Assembly: GCA_021613535.1 (NCBI GenBank) | Contig: CP075493.1 | Span: forward strand, 11,904,001-11,968,000 | Length of the DNA: 64,000 nucleotides | Source of the DNA: Adineta vaga | Lineage: Eukaryota; Rotifera | Reading direction: 5' to 3' | Part shown: positions 25,033 through 36,797 of the stretch, one piece after another | Position numbering within the stretch: position 1 is the stretch's first letter | Layout: the number at the start of each line of letters is the position of its first letter | Made by a program: the position numbers and the translations under genes | The notes under the pieces: model-generated | What the model was told of the DNA's origin: nothing | Databases searched by the model: none | The model's input: the letters and a program-made list of their open reading frames with translations, nothing else

Positions 25033-26219
25033 TTTATTTATTTTTTTATAAAGTTGACGCTTTTCTTCTTGAATAAGAATATCTTTGATCGGTATTCTAC
25101 AATAGTTACATTCGTTTTTCAATAAAGACCATTTTTAATCTATCATATCACCAGTATTATCAGATTTGTCGTTTTTTCTATGCTACAATGTTACTCAAGT
25201 ATCAATCAAAGAATTGTTCGACTAGTTTACGAATCTCACACTTATTTTGGCAAGACTTTTGACGATAATGAACAAATAAAAGTTTTTAAAATTCTGCTAA
25301 GTCATACTCTCACTTTATCGTTCGTAACTTGAATATAATGAGATTACATTTAGCATAAAAGATGCATATCATAAGTGAAGACAAGATAAAAAAATATACT
25401 ATACTGTTTTTTGCATATGTCATACTGAAAATGCATTAAATATGATCTATTTGCCTGTTTAGCTCTCTCTCATCTTATTGAAGATATGGATATAATTAAC
25501 ACATAATTAGGAGTGTATTTGTTCCGTTTAATTCTCACCAACATCGTCAGGTTATCATATCAAAAATATCATTCGATTGAGAATATTTTCGTGTCAAAAC
25601 ATCTTTTCTTACTGTACGGCAAAGGAAAGAAAGAATGATTGATTGTCAGAGTAAAAAATATGTATGCGTCCTATTTAATTAGATTATAAGAAATATAAAA
25701 CTTATGGGTATTTTCTCAGTTGAAAACTTTTCTTGTTCCACCAATATTTAATAATGAAATAGCAAATAATTCATCACATAATGACTATTAATTAGAATAA
25801 AAAGAACATATGAATCTATAATATAAAAGACACTCATATCAGATTACAGAGTTTGAGGTTACAACGAAAGTTATCAGCAGCTGCTATAGGACAAGCCACA
25901 CAAAAAATTATCGGCATTGGAACAGGTCATTAAAAATCTAAATGATATTAAACAATTACTGTCATAATTGAATCAACGTTATGGAGAGAGACGTAATTTT
26001 GTTCCAGAGATTTGTTGCGTTTTCCAATAACATAATATGTTATAGCGTCAACCATTTATTGCAACGGTCAGAATATAGACTTGTCTTTTTCGCCATTTTG
26101 ACGAGAAAATCTTTTCTTCACCTATACCTTCCTTTAAGATGATTTTGTCCTATTGATTGACAAAATATGCCATAGAATGAATGAAAAATAATGACTCAAG
26201 ACAAATATTTTGAAAGAAA
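25033..26219. other. Gene-poor spacer with a small coding relic
   Basis: Mostly without coding potential. At about 25845-26030 (+) a frame-shifting segment reads LRLQRKLSAAAIGQATQ and then, in another frame, KLSALEQVIKNLNDIKQLLS and, after a TAA, LNQRYGERRNFVPEI. This looks like a decayed coiled-coil exon of an unknown gene. Nothing else can be supported. Confidence 0.35.
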
Positions 26220-26270
26220 GTGACTGCATACATCCATTTCATTTCATTTCATATTCAAGAGACGAAGCAC

Positions 26271-27854
26271 ATGGCGTCACCGTCATCTACCTTTGAAATG
26301 TTGTCCGATGAAATTCTCATGATTATTTTTCAATATTCTGGTAATGTTACTTCCATATTTCGTACGTTTTCTCGTCTAAATCAACGTCTAAGTAGAATTC
26401 TTGTTGATCGACGTTTACATCTTCTTACTGACTTTTTACGTATCAACATTCGAAAAAGTACATTCAGTTATTATTACGATACTTCAATATTTCAAATATT
26501 GTCACAACAATTATTCTCTTTACAAGACAATAATTACGAATATCAAATCGATCAATGCTTTCAACAATTAGTCGCATTTCATATTCAAGAAAAAACTCGT
26601 CAACTCGAAGATCAGTTTCGATTGGATCGAGAGCAATTTCATTCAATACGCAGTAATTTGACCAAGGAAGAAATTCACTTTCGAGATGCAGTATTGAAGA
26701 GAACTTTCAACGATTTAGACTCGCATTCAATCAATTTCGAAATTCTTCAAAAACTCGAAAATCTTACTGTAGGTACTGGTGCTCGTCTCGAATGTCTTGA
26801 CAATGGCTTTGCGGTGTACAACCTATCTACAGCTCTCAAGCAACATCTTTTAACTCATCTGTATACCGTTGGATATCCGAATCGATCCTGTCTTTATTCA
26901 TTTAAGAGATTACTTAAAGCATTGATCGTTTCCAATCCAAATCTAATCCATAATAAAGACTCTTGGAATTATCCTATGTATTCTGATCTCATCTGTGCAG
27001 TTTTTCAATTTCGCTATTCCAGTACTCCGAGATTAATGACAAGTAGTATGGAAAAGTATGAAACGATGTTAGAATTATTACTCTTTATCATTCAATATCT
27101 GAGACGAATTTCTGATACGCAATTGTGGACAAGTCATTGTGATGAGAATAGTTTATATTTGATTACTTCCATCAATAATAAGGGAGATGAGAATATTCTA
27201 ATTCAATGTAGTCAAATGGAAGTATTTAAAATATTATTTCATGAAATAACTCGAAATGACTTACCATTAGACTATTATTCGAATTCTATTGTAGAAAAAG
27301 CATTGAAGAGCGCAATACTCGATAAAAGAATTGATATTATCAAATATTTTTTTCATGAAACTAGTTTCATGCAAAAGTTTCTCTCTCAATCAGAATATTG
27401 CTATAATTTGCTTAATACAATAATTGGAACTCGAAGCACACGAAAAATGTTTGATAATTTTTTATACGATAAATCCCTTCAACCATGGACAACAATGACA
27501 ACAATGATTTTTATTCTTGTGGAAAAGAAAGAATGTAAATGGATCAAAAAATTATTTCGATTATATCCAACACTGATTGATCGAATGGATGACGATGGTA
27601 ATCATCCATTACTTTATGTCTGTCTGAAAGCAAATGGTTGTCGACATCGTCTGATTGAACTCTTAATTAGTATGGGAAGTGATTTACAGAAACGAAATAA
27701 ACACGGCGAACATTTCATTCAAGCTATTCAATTGAAAAGAAATAGACAATTACTGAAAAAATTAATTGAACATGAACTTATTGAAAGAGAAAACAAAGAT
27801 GGACAGCTTCAAGTAGTTCTTAACAAACAGTTACATGATTCCAAGCAAACTTAG
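26271..27854 (+). CDS. F-box protein with C-terminal ankyrin-like repeats
   Basis: The ATG at 26271 (context gcacATGg) is preferred over the in-frame upstream extension, giving 527 residues. An F-box lies near the N-terminus (FEMLSDEILMIIFQYSGNVTSIFRTFSRLNQRLSRIL), the Skp1-binding module of SCF ubiquitin ligases. The middle is a helical region typical of bdelloid F-box proteins. The C-terminal 100 residues contain ankyrin-like units (DDDGNHPLLYVCLKANG..RLIELLISMGSDLQKRNKHGEHFIQAIQLKRNRQLLKKLIEH), presumably the substrate-binding part. Single exon, no disruption. The substrate is unknown. It is convergent with the next gene, with only about 100 bp between their stops. Confidence 0.75.
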   Translation: MASPSSTFEMLSDEILMIIFQYSGNVTSIFRTFSRLNQRLSRILVDRRLHLLTDFLRINIRKSTFSYYYDTSIFQILSQQLFSLQDNNYEYQIDQCFQQLVAFHIQEKTRQLEDQFRLDREQFHSIRSNLTKEEIHFRDAVLKRTFNDLDSHSINFEILQKLENLTVGTGARLECLDNGFAVYNLSTALKQHLLTHLYTVGYPNRSCLYSFKRLLKALIVSNPNLIHNKDSWNYPMYSDLICAVFQFRYSSTPRLMTSSMEKYETMLELLLFIIQYLRRISDTQLWTSHCDENSLYLITSINNKGDENILIQCSQMEVFKILFHEITRNDLPLDYYSNSIVEKALKSAILDKRIDIIKYFFHETSFMQKFLSQSEYCYNLLNTIIGTRSTRKMFDNFLYDKSLQPWTTMTTMIFILVEKKECKWIKKLFRLYPTLIDRMDDDGNHPLLYVCLKANGCRHRLIELLISMGSDLQKRNKHGEHFIQAIQLKRNRQLLKKLIEHELIERENKDGQLQVVLNKQLHDSKQT

Positions 27855-27897
27855 GATATCGTATCATATCTACATTATTAATTTATATTGTTTTTAA

Positions 27898-27919
27898 GAT
27901 ATATATATATATATATATT
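27898..27919. repeat. (AT)n microsatellite
   Basis: About 20 bases of pure AT dinucleotide lie between two convergent genes, in the short shared 3' region. Confidence 0.85.
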
Positions 27920-27952
27920 TGATAAAAAATAGTAAACAGAACACACATTCAG

Positions 27953-30214
27953 TTAAAGAGCAGCAACTCCTACATAGGTTGCTAAAACAAATACAGAATC
28001 AGACTTTTGAACAACAGTTAAATGGACATTGAATAAACATGTATAATCAAGAAATGAAAATTCATTGACTTTTACAGATGGATAATTACATTGACATGAT
28101 GCATGATTAAATCCTTGAGTGACTTCAGCTAATTTCTCGATATTGACACGATAATAACAGATGGGATTTCCCTGTGATATGGTTTGTTGTAATAATCTAG
28201 CAAATTTGGGTAATGGAGCTTGAGAGCGCGATGACGGTGGTTCATCAGGTAATCGTTCCACAGTCAATTGATGTGTATTAAAATCGAAGATTAGATGATT
28301 GTAAACATGAATAATATCACGAACTTGTTTGATATCAGAATGAAACAACGGACAGTTACAATATTGTTCAATAAAATGATCTTTTGCTAATAACATTCGA
28401 AAGATATTACAACCAGATTCATGCTTTATCTGCTCTAGCAAATGTTCACGATAATCTAAAGTTGGATCTCGTGTGCATGGCAATCCATCATTCCAATCGT
28501 CCTCATTATCGCTATCATCTTCATCTGTACTGATAGAATAATTATTCATATCCATTTGTAAACATCTGTCAACAATATGCTCATTATCATCATACACGGC
28601 ATTTTTTCGTTGATAAGATAGAATCTGTTCTTCAGTTATAGATCCATCATAATCCATTTCAGAATCTGAGTCACATTGATCGACTATTTTAATATGAAAC
28701 TTTGATAATAGATCTTGTCCAATAAATTGTGATTGATGTCGATTTGTCATATATGTTCGATCAACACTATGATCTAAATCAATCATTGGTTCTCGCTTAT
28801 TTTCATCTTTTTGTTTAACACGATATAATGAACCATAACAATTTCGATTATAGAATGTATCTGCTAAGAGTTGTTCCATATTAACTTCACAAGTTTGTTG
28901 AGTATTTCGATCATATCGAACAGTATATGTTTGAGAATCTTTGCTGTGTCCTAGTAGAAAGAAAGCATAGACAGCTGCAACACGACAACATGCATTGACA
29001 TGTTGATAGAAGAAATCAGCATCCGAAAAACGAAATAATGTCTGACAACCATATTGTGTATGAATTTTTGGTATAAATTTCGTTTGTTTTGGATCTGTAT
29101 CCAATTGTTGTACTTGTTGAGCTTGCCAAATGAGTTGTAATGATTGAAATTGTGGATAAGCAAATACTAAATTTCTAATATCTTGTTCATGAACATATCC
29201 AAAAATATGAAGCCAAATTTCCGACGGCAATCGATCAATTAATACTTCTTCTTCTTCGACAATTGTTTGTTTTACTTTGGATTGAAGTAAACGTGGATAA
29301 CAATATCGAATCGATAATGATCGTTCATACAGTGCTCCACTATCCAGTGATTTGTCTAATTCTCTTTGTTGTGCTTCACGAAAGAAATTCAAACATGCAA
29401 AATAATCTTCTTCTTCTTCTGCACAAACTGCAAAACCTAATGCTTTTTCTTCTCGTTTAACAATAACATCACTTCGAAGAACAAAGCGTTCTGCATCGAT
29501 TCCTTGTGGTGCCACAGCTTCATGTAAAAGATTATGTGTAAATAGAATAGCATAACCTTTCTTTGGTTGAATGGTAACACATTCATATCCATTTTGTAAT
29601 CCACCATAAGCATTGATTTCTTCTTGTATTGTTAATCCTTTCGTATCTAATGTTGGCGTTTGTTTTGGAAAGTAGAATTTAGTTTGACCATGCTCATAAT
29701 TATCATTGAGATAAATAATCAAACTAAACAATGATCGTTCGTCACCACTGGGAGCATATTGTGCATCTTTATGTGGTGAAAAATGTTGATTGGTTTGATA
29801 TTTATTTAGTCGCATAGCAGGATTGACACCACTCAATTTCCATTGACCTTGAACATTGAAACCTAATGGTCTTGTATTCGTGATTAGTTTTGTTAATTTA
29901 TTATTGAATTTCAATCGTCGCCAAAGTGTACGAGCCAATCGATCATCCATAACTATTAATCTTGCACTATTTCGTGTTTGAATATCATATTTTTCGACCA
30001 TATCCTCATATGCTTGATGATGAACATGTGAAAGAATGTCATCACATTCATCAGAAGTAAGTAGCGTACCTAATTCAATTAGAACCATATCATCTTGTTG
30101 TTTCATTTTATTCAACTGAATACCATTGGGAATTTTTGTTGGCACATTATAACTTGTTAAGAGTGATGTAGTAATACCGACATCAGTAGTACCGAGAAAA
30201 TGATGGCGAGACAT
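27953..30214 (-). CDS. 2-oxoglutarate/Fe(II) dioxygenase fused to an F-box-like domain
   Basis: A single exon of 753 residues. Residues about 40-250 form a prolyl-4-hydroxylase-type double-stranded beta helix: HxD iron ligands His148 and Asp150 (HKDAQYAP), the YLND/GQTKFYFP strands, distal His231 (NLLHEAVAP), and a basic residue for 2-oxoglutarate (Arg243 or Arg247 in ERFVLRSD). All catalytic positions are present, so an active hydroxylase is expected, with Lys/Pro or another side chain as possible substrate. Residues about 325-360 (LIDRLPSEIWLHIFGYVHEQDIRNLVFAYPQF) are F-box-like. The C-terminal half is unassigned, with an acidic stretch (DSDSEMDYD, DEDDSDNEDD). Coupling a hydroxylase to an F-box suggests oxygen-dependent substrate marking and ubiquitylation in one polypeptide; that is inference. 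Confidence 0.75.
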   Translation of the reverse strand: MSRHHFLGTTDVGITTSLLTSYNVPTKIPNGIQLNKMKQQDDMVLIELGTLLTSDECDDILSHVHHQAYEDMVEKYDIQTRNSARLIVMDDRLARTLWRRLKFNNKLTKLITNTRPLGFNVQGQWKLSGVNPAMRLNKYQTNQHFSPHKDAQYAPSGDERSLFSLIIYLNDNYEHGQTKFYFPKQTPTLDTKGLTIQEEINAYGGLQNGYECVTIQPKKGYAILFTHNLLHEAVAPQGIDAERFVLRSDVIVKREEKALGFAVCAEEEEDYFACLNFFREAQQRELDKSLDSGALYERSLSIRYCYPRLLQSKVKQTIVEEEEVLIDRLPSEIWLHIFGYVHEQDIRNLVFAYPQFQSLQLIWQAQQVQQLDTDPKQTKFIPKIHTQYGCQTLFRFSDADFFYQHVNACCRVAAVYAFFLLGHSKDSQTYTVRYDRNTQQTCEVNMEQLLADTFYNRNCYGSLYRVKQKDENKREPMIDLDHSVDRTYMTNRHQSQFIGQDLLSKFHIKIVDQCDSDSEMDYDGSITEEQILSYQRKNAVYDDNEHIVDRCLQMDMNNYSISTDEDDSDNEDDWNDGLPCTRDPTLDYREHLLEQIKHESGCNIFRMLLAKDHFIEQYCNCPLFHSDIKQVRDIIHVYNHLIFDFNTHQLTVERLPDEPPSSRSQAPLPKFARLLQQTISQGNPICYYRVNIEKLAEVTQGFNHASCQCNYPSVKVNEFSFLDYTCLFNVHLTVVQKSDSVFVLATYVGVAAL

Positions 30215-30458
30215 AGTTTTGGTTTGAAAATCAACGTTATATTTGTTTTTCTTATGCTTGATTCTTCACTTATGTATAGTGAGTCATTACAAAAAAAAAC
30301 TAAATCATTCAATAGAAACCTCGATAGATGGAAGTACGTGTAAGCGACTACAGTTATTCATATAGATTATCGAAATTGTAGAAATATTTATTAGTTAGTT
30401 TTGAAATGACATCACTATAGGCAAACGAGTCAATTTAAATAGAAAAATAACATTGATG

Positions 30459-31750
30459 CTATGTGCATAACCTTGTCAGTGTTAATGGTAAACACATCGC
30501 TTGCGGTGAACAGCATGAATTAACCACACAAACGGAACTATTTGATGCACATGTATATGTAACATTGTTGCATGGTTCTAAAAGTGAACATAGAATACCG
30601 GGTGCACAGTAGCTACTATTATCAAATCTTCGATAGGCAAAGCAAGGTGTTAGCAATAAATTTGAGATGACACAATTAGTCGGGTTTGCATTGCATTGTG
30701 TTAAAGAACAATTGGATGTTAGGTGCCCTGCACTATGAGATAATGAAAATAATGTCAGTTGTACGACAACATCAGTTTCATTACAAAAGTAATTAATTGC
30801 TGGTGTGGTTAGACCTAGAATAAATGAATATATTTTACAAACAAATTATTAGGTGCTATTCTCGATGAAAACTTGGTTTCTTGCAGAGTTTTTTGTGTAA
30901 TGTGTTTACTAGCCGTAATTAAATTTTTTCTCGAACGCCACATATTGAAAATATCAGTCAGACTAAACGGCACGAAATATTTAATTTCATCAATATCTTG
31001 ATTGTATATTTTTTAATATATTTATTATAATCATAAATACAACGTGTTTCACATTTTATATCGAAGTATGTGGTATGTTGATGTTAATACTCAAAAACTT
31101 GTGAAGATCTGAATGATTACAAATTTATTAATCATATTTTAAGAAGATCGTCACTATTATTTCAATTTAGCTGTATCATCTCATAAATACTATTCATATA
31201 CACGCAAGTCAATTTACGAAGTAAGGACAAATATAAGCATGTGAGGTTTTTTCACTGATTGGTTACACTCATCCTGATGATGCCAACCATATTGTGACCT
31301 TTGTCTAGACCTAGGAAAGCACCAAGGAAAGTTTGGTGATCTTAGCTATTACAGGGACTGAATGGCTACCGAACAGGCAGATAAACATACTACTCTACAT
31401 GTAGAGATATTGGGAAATTTTTCTGTAAGTCAACAATGGTACAACAGATTGAGCTCATCTTCGAACTTGACCGAGATATTGATGAGATGATTCTGTGTAC
31501 AAAATTTCAGTACAATCGGATGTAGTTGTGACGAGTTATCGTGTAAACGGATGGCCGGGCGGACACACTAACCGATTCTAGTAGTGTACTCACTTTTTGA
31601 GTACACAAAAACAACATCTTCAGATTTTTATTCACCTGATGTCGTGCTGCTTGTGCTTGTGCTTGAGGTTGAGGTTGAACTTGTTGAACTGGTTGATGTT
31701 GTTGTTGTAGTAGTTGTAGTACATGCGAGGGCACATACATGTGAGGTCAT
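30459..31750 (-). CDS. Secreted Cys-rich protein with Ser/Thr-rich stalk (5' end incomplete)
   Basis: The last exon (30814-30459) is Cys-rich, with an array such as NNVTYTCASNSSVCVVNSCC. A good acceptor (ttctag) precedes it. Upstream on the same strand, about 31750-31636 encodes a mucin-like run of Thr and Ser ending in ACATCAG|gtgaat, and the phases match (SG at the junction). Such Thr/Ser stalks joined to Cys-rich domains are common in bdelloid extracellular proteins. The connecting intron (30815-31635, about 820 nt) is more than ten times the usual length here and contains GC-richer sequence at about 31250-31500. No signal peptide exon could be identified, so the start is unknown and 31750 is only the furthest point supported. 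Confidence 0.45.
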
Positions 31751-33134
31751 CCGCCCTCAGACGTTGGTGTCGTCTCAGAAAATCACTTGCTGTACTCATC
31801 TTCAAAGCAGTTCCTAACATAATGAAAGCGTAGATATACTGTTTAAATGACACTACAATTCATACATTGACATACCTTGTTTAGCAATTAAGTCATCAAA
31901 AACATAACACTTTACCAATATGGAAATCAAAAACGAAAGTTGCCAAGTCTTCTATATTTCAAAACAATAATTATACGAGTAAAAATATCAGTTGATTAAA
32001 GATTATCGAAATAATTCATGTACCTTACATCAGTTTTGTGTATTTGTTTTATTGACAACTAGTACTATATCGTTTTACATGTTAGGTTTGTAGTCTTTGG
32101 AATCACGGGATCATGTTCTCTCCATTTTTCTGGGATTCGAATTCGTAGAAGCTTTTTTTCTCAGAATTTTAATCATAGTCTGACAAAACAGTGAATGTTT
32201 TAAACATTACTTTTTTTTCTTTCTGATATACAATTCAATAGAGTCAGAGTACATAAGTCTTTCTTTCCAAATGAAATCTACTTATAGATCAGTAAGATAA
32301 AACTATATCTATAATGCTTACTTTTAACATGGTTGCGATGATTATCTGCTTTTGGATTGATTAAAAAATTCAGTTATAATGCAGCGAATTAACCTTGTGC
32401 GCACAAAATCCTGAGTGTTTGTTTTATCAATGCAACATGAAACTGCGCAGAATTGAAGAAAAGAAAAGAGTGATTTGTTTTAGTTGAAGATAAAAATGTT
32501 GTGAAGTGTAGTCTGTCTATAAACAAATAAAGTGGTCATGATTTTTTTGCGGCAAATTTTTGCTGATTTCTATCGTTTCAAACTGTTTTATTTTCAAAAA
32601 ACTGTAATCATACATGTATGTAATTGAAAAAATTAAATTAAAAATATAAATAAAGTTGTAACGACAATATGTATAAGTGGTATAATTGGTAGTAGAATCG
32701 AGCTCACCAAGAATTACTAAAATAATAATACACTATATATGCATTATTCTAACTTCGATGAAGAAAACTAAACACAAGACTAGAGAGATGCGTCACAAAT
32801 TGCTACCTTTAAAACAATATTCGTTTATTTATAAAAATCGAGAGAAACGAGTAATCAATGAAAAACGTTGTGTTTAAATCAGAAGAAAGCCAGTGGAAAT
32901 TATACCACATTTCTATCATGAAGTATAGGAATGGTCGTTTGAATATACTAACTTTTACTTACATTTAACATCGTCTTGATTGATTACCTTTGCCACATCA
33001 AATGACTCCCAATGATCATAAAGATTTTATTGATGAAAAAGAAAAAAAATGTAGGTATTACAATCGAATATTAACACGAATCGACTAGGATAAAAAATAG
33101 GGTGTAGAAAATACTAAAAGAGCAAAGAAAAATT
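31751..33134. other. Gene-free spacer
   Basis: No supported coding region on either strand. The short open run at 32686-32877 lacks protein-like composition. A tRNA-like phrase at about 32670-32705 was examined and rejected. Confidence 0.4.
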
Positions 33135-34907
33135 CTATCGATTCTTCATACTGTTCATTATAGGACGTGCGATGTTTGAGTTACAACCACCTATCCATAG
33201 TAATATTTGTCGTTCATTGATTAATTTAAAAATAAAATTTTTCAAATGAGTATGTTTTTGTAACCATTCATTCAATTCAGCATCACTATCGAAATAACAC
33301 GATTGAATATGACTAGTAAGACATTGTAAACACCTTAGATTTTCAATCAGTACTTCGAAATCTTCTTCATTGTATAGATAACAATTCAATAAATGTTCAA
33401 GACATGGAAATAATGAACAAAATTTCATCCGAAATTTACTGGGTAAATATTGACGTTTCATATCGAGCCAACGTATTTGTGGACATACAAGATTATTCAA
33501 TTGACATAGATGATTGGAAAATGATGATATGGTCAAGCGAGTAAGACGAGGTGCCATATTAAGAAGTTGAGTAAATGCAAATGATGTCATAGTACACGTT
33601 GTATTCAATTTCAGATGTACTAATGTTGAAAAATTACTCATATATCGTTCGATTTCAATCAGATCTGAGATAACATAACATTCCTCAGTATTACTCTCAT
33701 GTTGCAATGTTAATGATTCGATGTTGGAGGCACGATATAATGGTTGACCGAATGATTCATTGTGCGATAAATTGATCACGAGTGTTCTACTTGATATTAG
33801 CTGTTGTTTACAATTGATATTCGGCAATATATCGAATGACATTACACCAATGATAAATGATTGATATCGTTGTTGATTATTTGTCCAAGATGTTGTTTGA
33901 AAGGTTTTAAGAAGATCCTTTATTACAACCAAATCAAGTGAAGCGTTGAGATCAATCTTAAGAAAAGAATTATAATCAAAGATGCGTAGAAATCAAATTT
34001 GACATACTCTTAAACGAAAGACTTTCAACTGAGGTAAGAACTGATCAATTAATGATTGCCACCAATTACCATCGAACCATTGGTAACTATCCGTTTGATT
34101 GCGTTCGATATGAATATTTAAATAGATTAAATTCGAACATGATTGAATAATTTGTTTAATTTCATCTCGAAGACCAAAACAAATTTTGATAGTTAAATGA
34201 GTTAATGAGTAAGGAACATACAGCTTTGAAGTAAGATCAGTATCAAAAGATGTTGTATTCAAACTGATAGTAAGTTTTTGTATGTTTGGTATAAAATTGA
34301 AAATAAATGGAAAATTATCTATTGTTCTTAAATGAAATTGAAATTTATGAACTTGTTCAGCAATAGGTAAGATTTTTAAATTAAAGCGAATATTCAATGA
34401 TTCTTTGTTTAAAATGAGTGTACGTAAAGTTGGTAGTCGAAACATATTTGCGAGTTTATCATCGAATTGTTGAATAGGAACCAATTCGAAAGCATAAAGT
34501 GGCCAATGTATGAAATCAATAGAAAGAGTATGAAGGGATTCCATTTGAGATAATCCAGGAAATTCTTCAAAATTTCGTATATGAAGACATTCAAGTCGAA
34601 TAAATTGTTGTTCGAATCTGGGAAAACGAGTAAAAAAGAGAGCTGTTTGACCAGGTGTTTCTTCATCGTCGGATAATGTCAATGCCAAAATTTGATCTGG
34701 ACGAATAATTTTACATATTTGATCGAATTCATTTTTAGATATGGACGTAAAATTGATTTTATACTTTTGATAACTTCGTATACATTGTCTTAAATATCGA
34801 CTGAAATTATAAAATGAATAAAGAATTTCACTGGCTGTGAAATATTTAAATACATCGAAAATGATTTCCACTGGAAATTGATCAAGAAGAAGTTGAAACT
34901 TGGACAT
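33135..34907 (-). CDS. F-box/LRR-like protein (two exons)
   Basis: Exon 1 (34907-34008) starts at MSKFQLLLDQFPVEIIFDVFKYFTASEILYSF, a typical F-box. Exon 2 (33956-33135) continues in phase across a 51-nt intron (33957-34007, gtatgt..ttaag). The total is about 573 codons. After the F-box, the protein has irregular leucine-rich units (for example LESLHTLSIDFIHW, IQKLTISLNTT, LTHLTIKICFG, LVHLKLNTTC, LTRLTISSF) in the style of the large bdelloid F-box/LRR family. The predicted role is as an SCF substrate receptor. I prefer this ATG to the longer in-frame extension because the F-box begins six residues later. No frame damage. Confidence 0.7.
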
Positions 34908-35422
34908 GATAAGAAATCTATAACCTCTATACGACGCACATAGAATACAATGAAGAAGGAGAAAAACAACGTGGCTTTTTTTCTTCTTCTCTATCAACAC
35001 ACAGAACGAAAGAGAAAAGAATATCTATCTCGTTCTGTTTCTGTTGATCTTTGGTATAATGTGGAAGTCTCATATCCTGGAAAATAAAAACATTTTCTTG
35101 TCTTCGTACTATACTCATATCCGATAAGACAGAAAAAAACGACATAAACTCGTCCTATTGTTAATCCATTTCGATAATGAAGAGAAAAAAAACATATTTT
35201 TGATCAAGTGAGTTCATACAATTCTAATAACAACTATAGCGCAGAGGTATGATAGATAAGAGTTAATACTCTAATATATTGTTTTTCCTATGAGTAAGCG
35301 TGATGTATGCCATTTTCTTGGTCATAATTCAGCTTCGACATCCATGTAGGAAACTATCAATCTAACTAAGCAAGTCGATCCTCTTCTTCTTGATAGTCAA
35401 ACAATTAAATATAATCTTACAG
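34908..35422. other. Short intergenic spacer
   Basis: No gene seen between the divergent F-box/LRR gene and the plus-strand exon fragment at 35423; likely promoter sequence for the former. Confidence 0.35.
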
Positions 35423-35623
35423 CCGTCTGGTAATAGCAGTAGTCAAATTGAACCAGTAGTTGCGGCTGATCGACGAAATGTCTCATCATTACTTGCACAA
35501 GAAACAACTGGATTTGTTCTTGTTGGTGATCGATCAGCGACACTTCTTGTTACACTAACACGATTTATAGGAACGAAGAATAATGGAAATGTTGACAATA
35601 TTAATTTCTATTTGTATCAATAA
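35423..35623 (+). pseudogene. Orphan 3' exon of an extracellular-type protein
   Basis: After a plausible acceptor (cttacag, ending 35422) the frame encodes about 66 residues ending in NNGNVDNINFYLYQ and a stop. The ending resembles the beta-sandwich C-termini (..DNLSFYL) of bdelloid secreted proteins. No matching 5' exons can be found in the preceding 500 bases, so it is probably a remnant. Family assignment is weak. Confidence 0.3.
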
Positions 35624-36076
35624 ACATGTAAATTATTTTATAATTTAGTTATGAACACACAGTATCCCTTTCATTCTAAAATAAAGTATGTTTTCCATTA
35701 GTACTATATTTTTCATCTCGACAGCATAATCACTGTTTTTCTTCGTTTCAAGTACCATTTATCTGTCCTGGTATTATGAGAAAAAAAGCAAAAAGAGTAG
35801 TTCGAATGGGTGTATTTATTGTTATATATAAGTTTTTATCAATGCTTGAAGTTAAGACTATAGATCATTTCTATTTTGCACAATAAATTCATGGTTATTT
35901 TTCATCTTTTTTCCATATAGAATAAATTTGTGACTGAGACGTATTTTTCTTGAATGACCAATAAACATAGCCAATCTTACTACACTAATCAAGTATTCAA
36001 AGCAGAATTTATTATGCGCAGACTGTGTGAACAACATTAGTTGCCCATTGCGAAACAAGGAATTATATATAACTCT

Positions 36077-36650
36077 ATGTTATTATTATTGTTATTTTGT
36101 ATTATTATAGTGAGTTTAAGTCTGACGGGTACAGCCGTGTTTGAAAATACAAATGGTACACCAGGGGATTTACTAGATCAGTTGGTCCTTGGTTACAATC
36201 TTGACAAGCTATTTTTGACAGTCATCTTTTAAATTTATTCGTCATCGCTCGATAGTAATTTCTGTCTTATGACAAGATATTATAATGAGTCACTGATACC
36301 TGCCACAATATTTGGTAGTACATGTGGAACAAGTATGTTGCAAATGGGAGAAGCTGTTTCTTTTTGTATGGATTCATCAGCTGGTAATGACGAAAGTAAG
36401 ACTTCTTTTCTTAAATAAAACAAGATACATAATCTATTCTTTGCCGCGAACTATAATCGTGGTAATTATCTTTCAATGACTACCAACGCGCTCTACATTG
36501 CATATATGAGAATTAGATGACAGTATCTTGGTGTCAGCCATATTATTCTTATTATCGTTCATATAGGCGATTGTAATGGTATGGCTGGTATACGACAGTA
36601 TTTCTCCTTAATGTTCCAACAACTGTTACTATGAATAATGATGAAAAATC
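36077..36650 (+). pseudogene. Remnant of a small secreted protein gene
   Basis: The ATG at 36077 opens a signal-peptide-like run (MLLLLLFCIIIVSLSLTGTA) followed by a short frame ending at 36232. Further exon-like pieces follow on the same strand: about 36265-36400 reads YYNESLIPATIFGSTCGTS and MLQMGEAVSFCMDSSAG before a GTAAG donor, and about 36569-36650 reads DCNGMAG and, in another frame, FLLNVPTTVTMNNDE. The pieces resemble one secreted Cys-containing protein but do not join cleanly, so the gene appears degraded. Confidence 0.3.
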
Positions 36651-36797
36651 GAATTCAAAGATTTACACTCAGTTAATTCACAACTACAAAACGCATATTA
36701 TTTATTCAAGCAAATTTCAGAACCACTACTTATTTTTTGTTCTCTATAATACTATAAAAAGTATTTGTGTCAATATCAGATTTTATCCGCATACTAT

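Noticed and set aside
32668-32706. tRNA-like phrase (gtggtataattggtag) resembling an A box
   Set aside because: No B box (GGTTCRANNCC), no foldable acceptor stem or anticodon arm could be drawn; treated as chance.
36041-36232. NHL-repeat start in the phrase NTNGTPGDLLDQL
   Set aside because: Only one short phrase fits NHL and no propeller strand follows; a signal-peptide-bearing secreted remnant explains the segment better.
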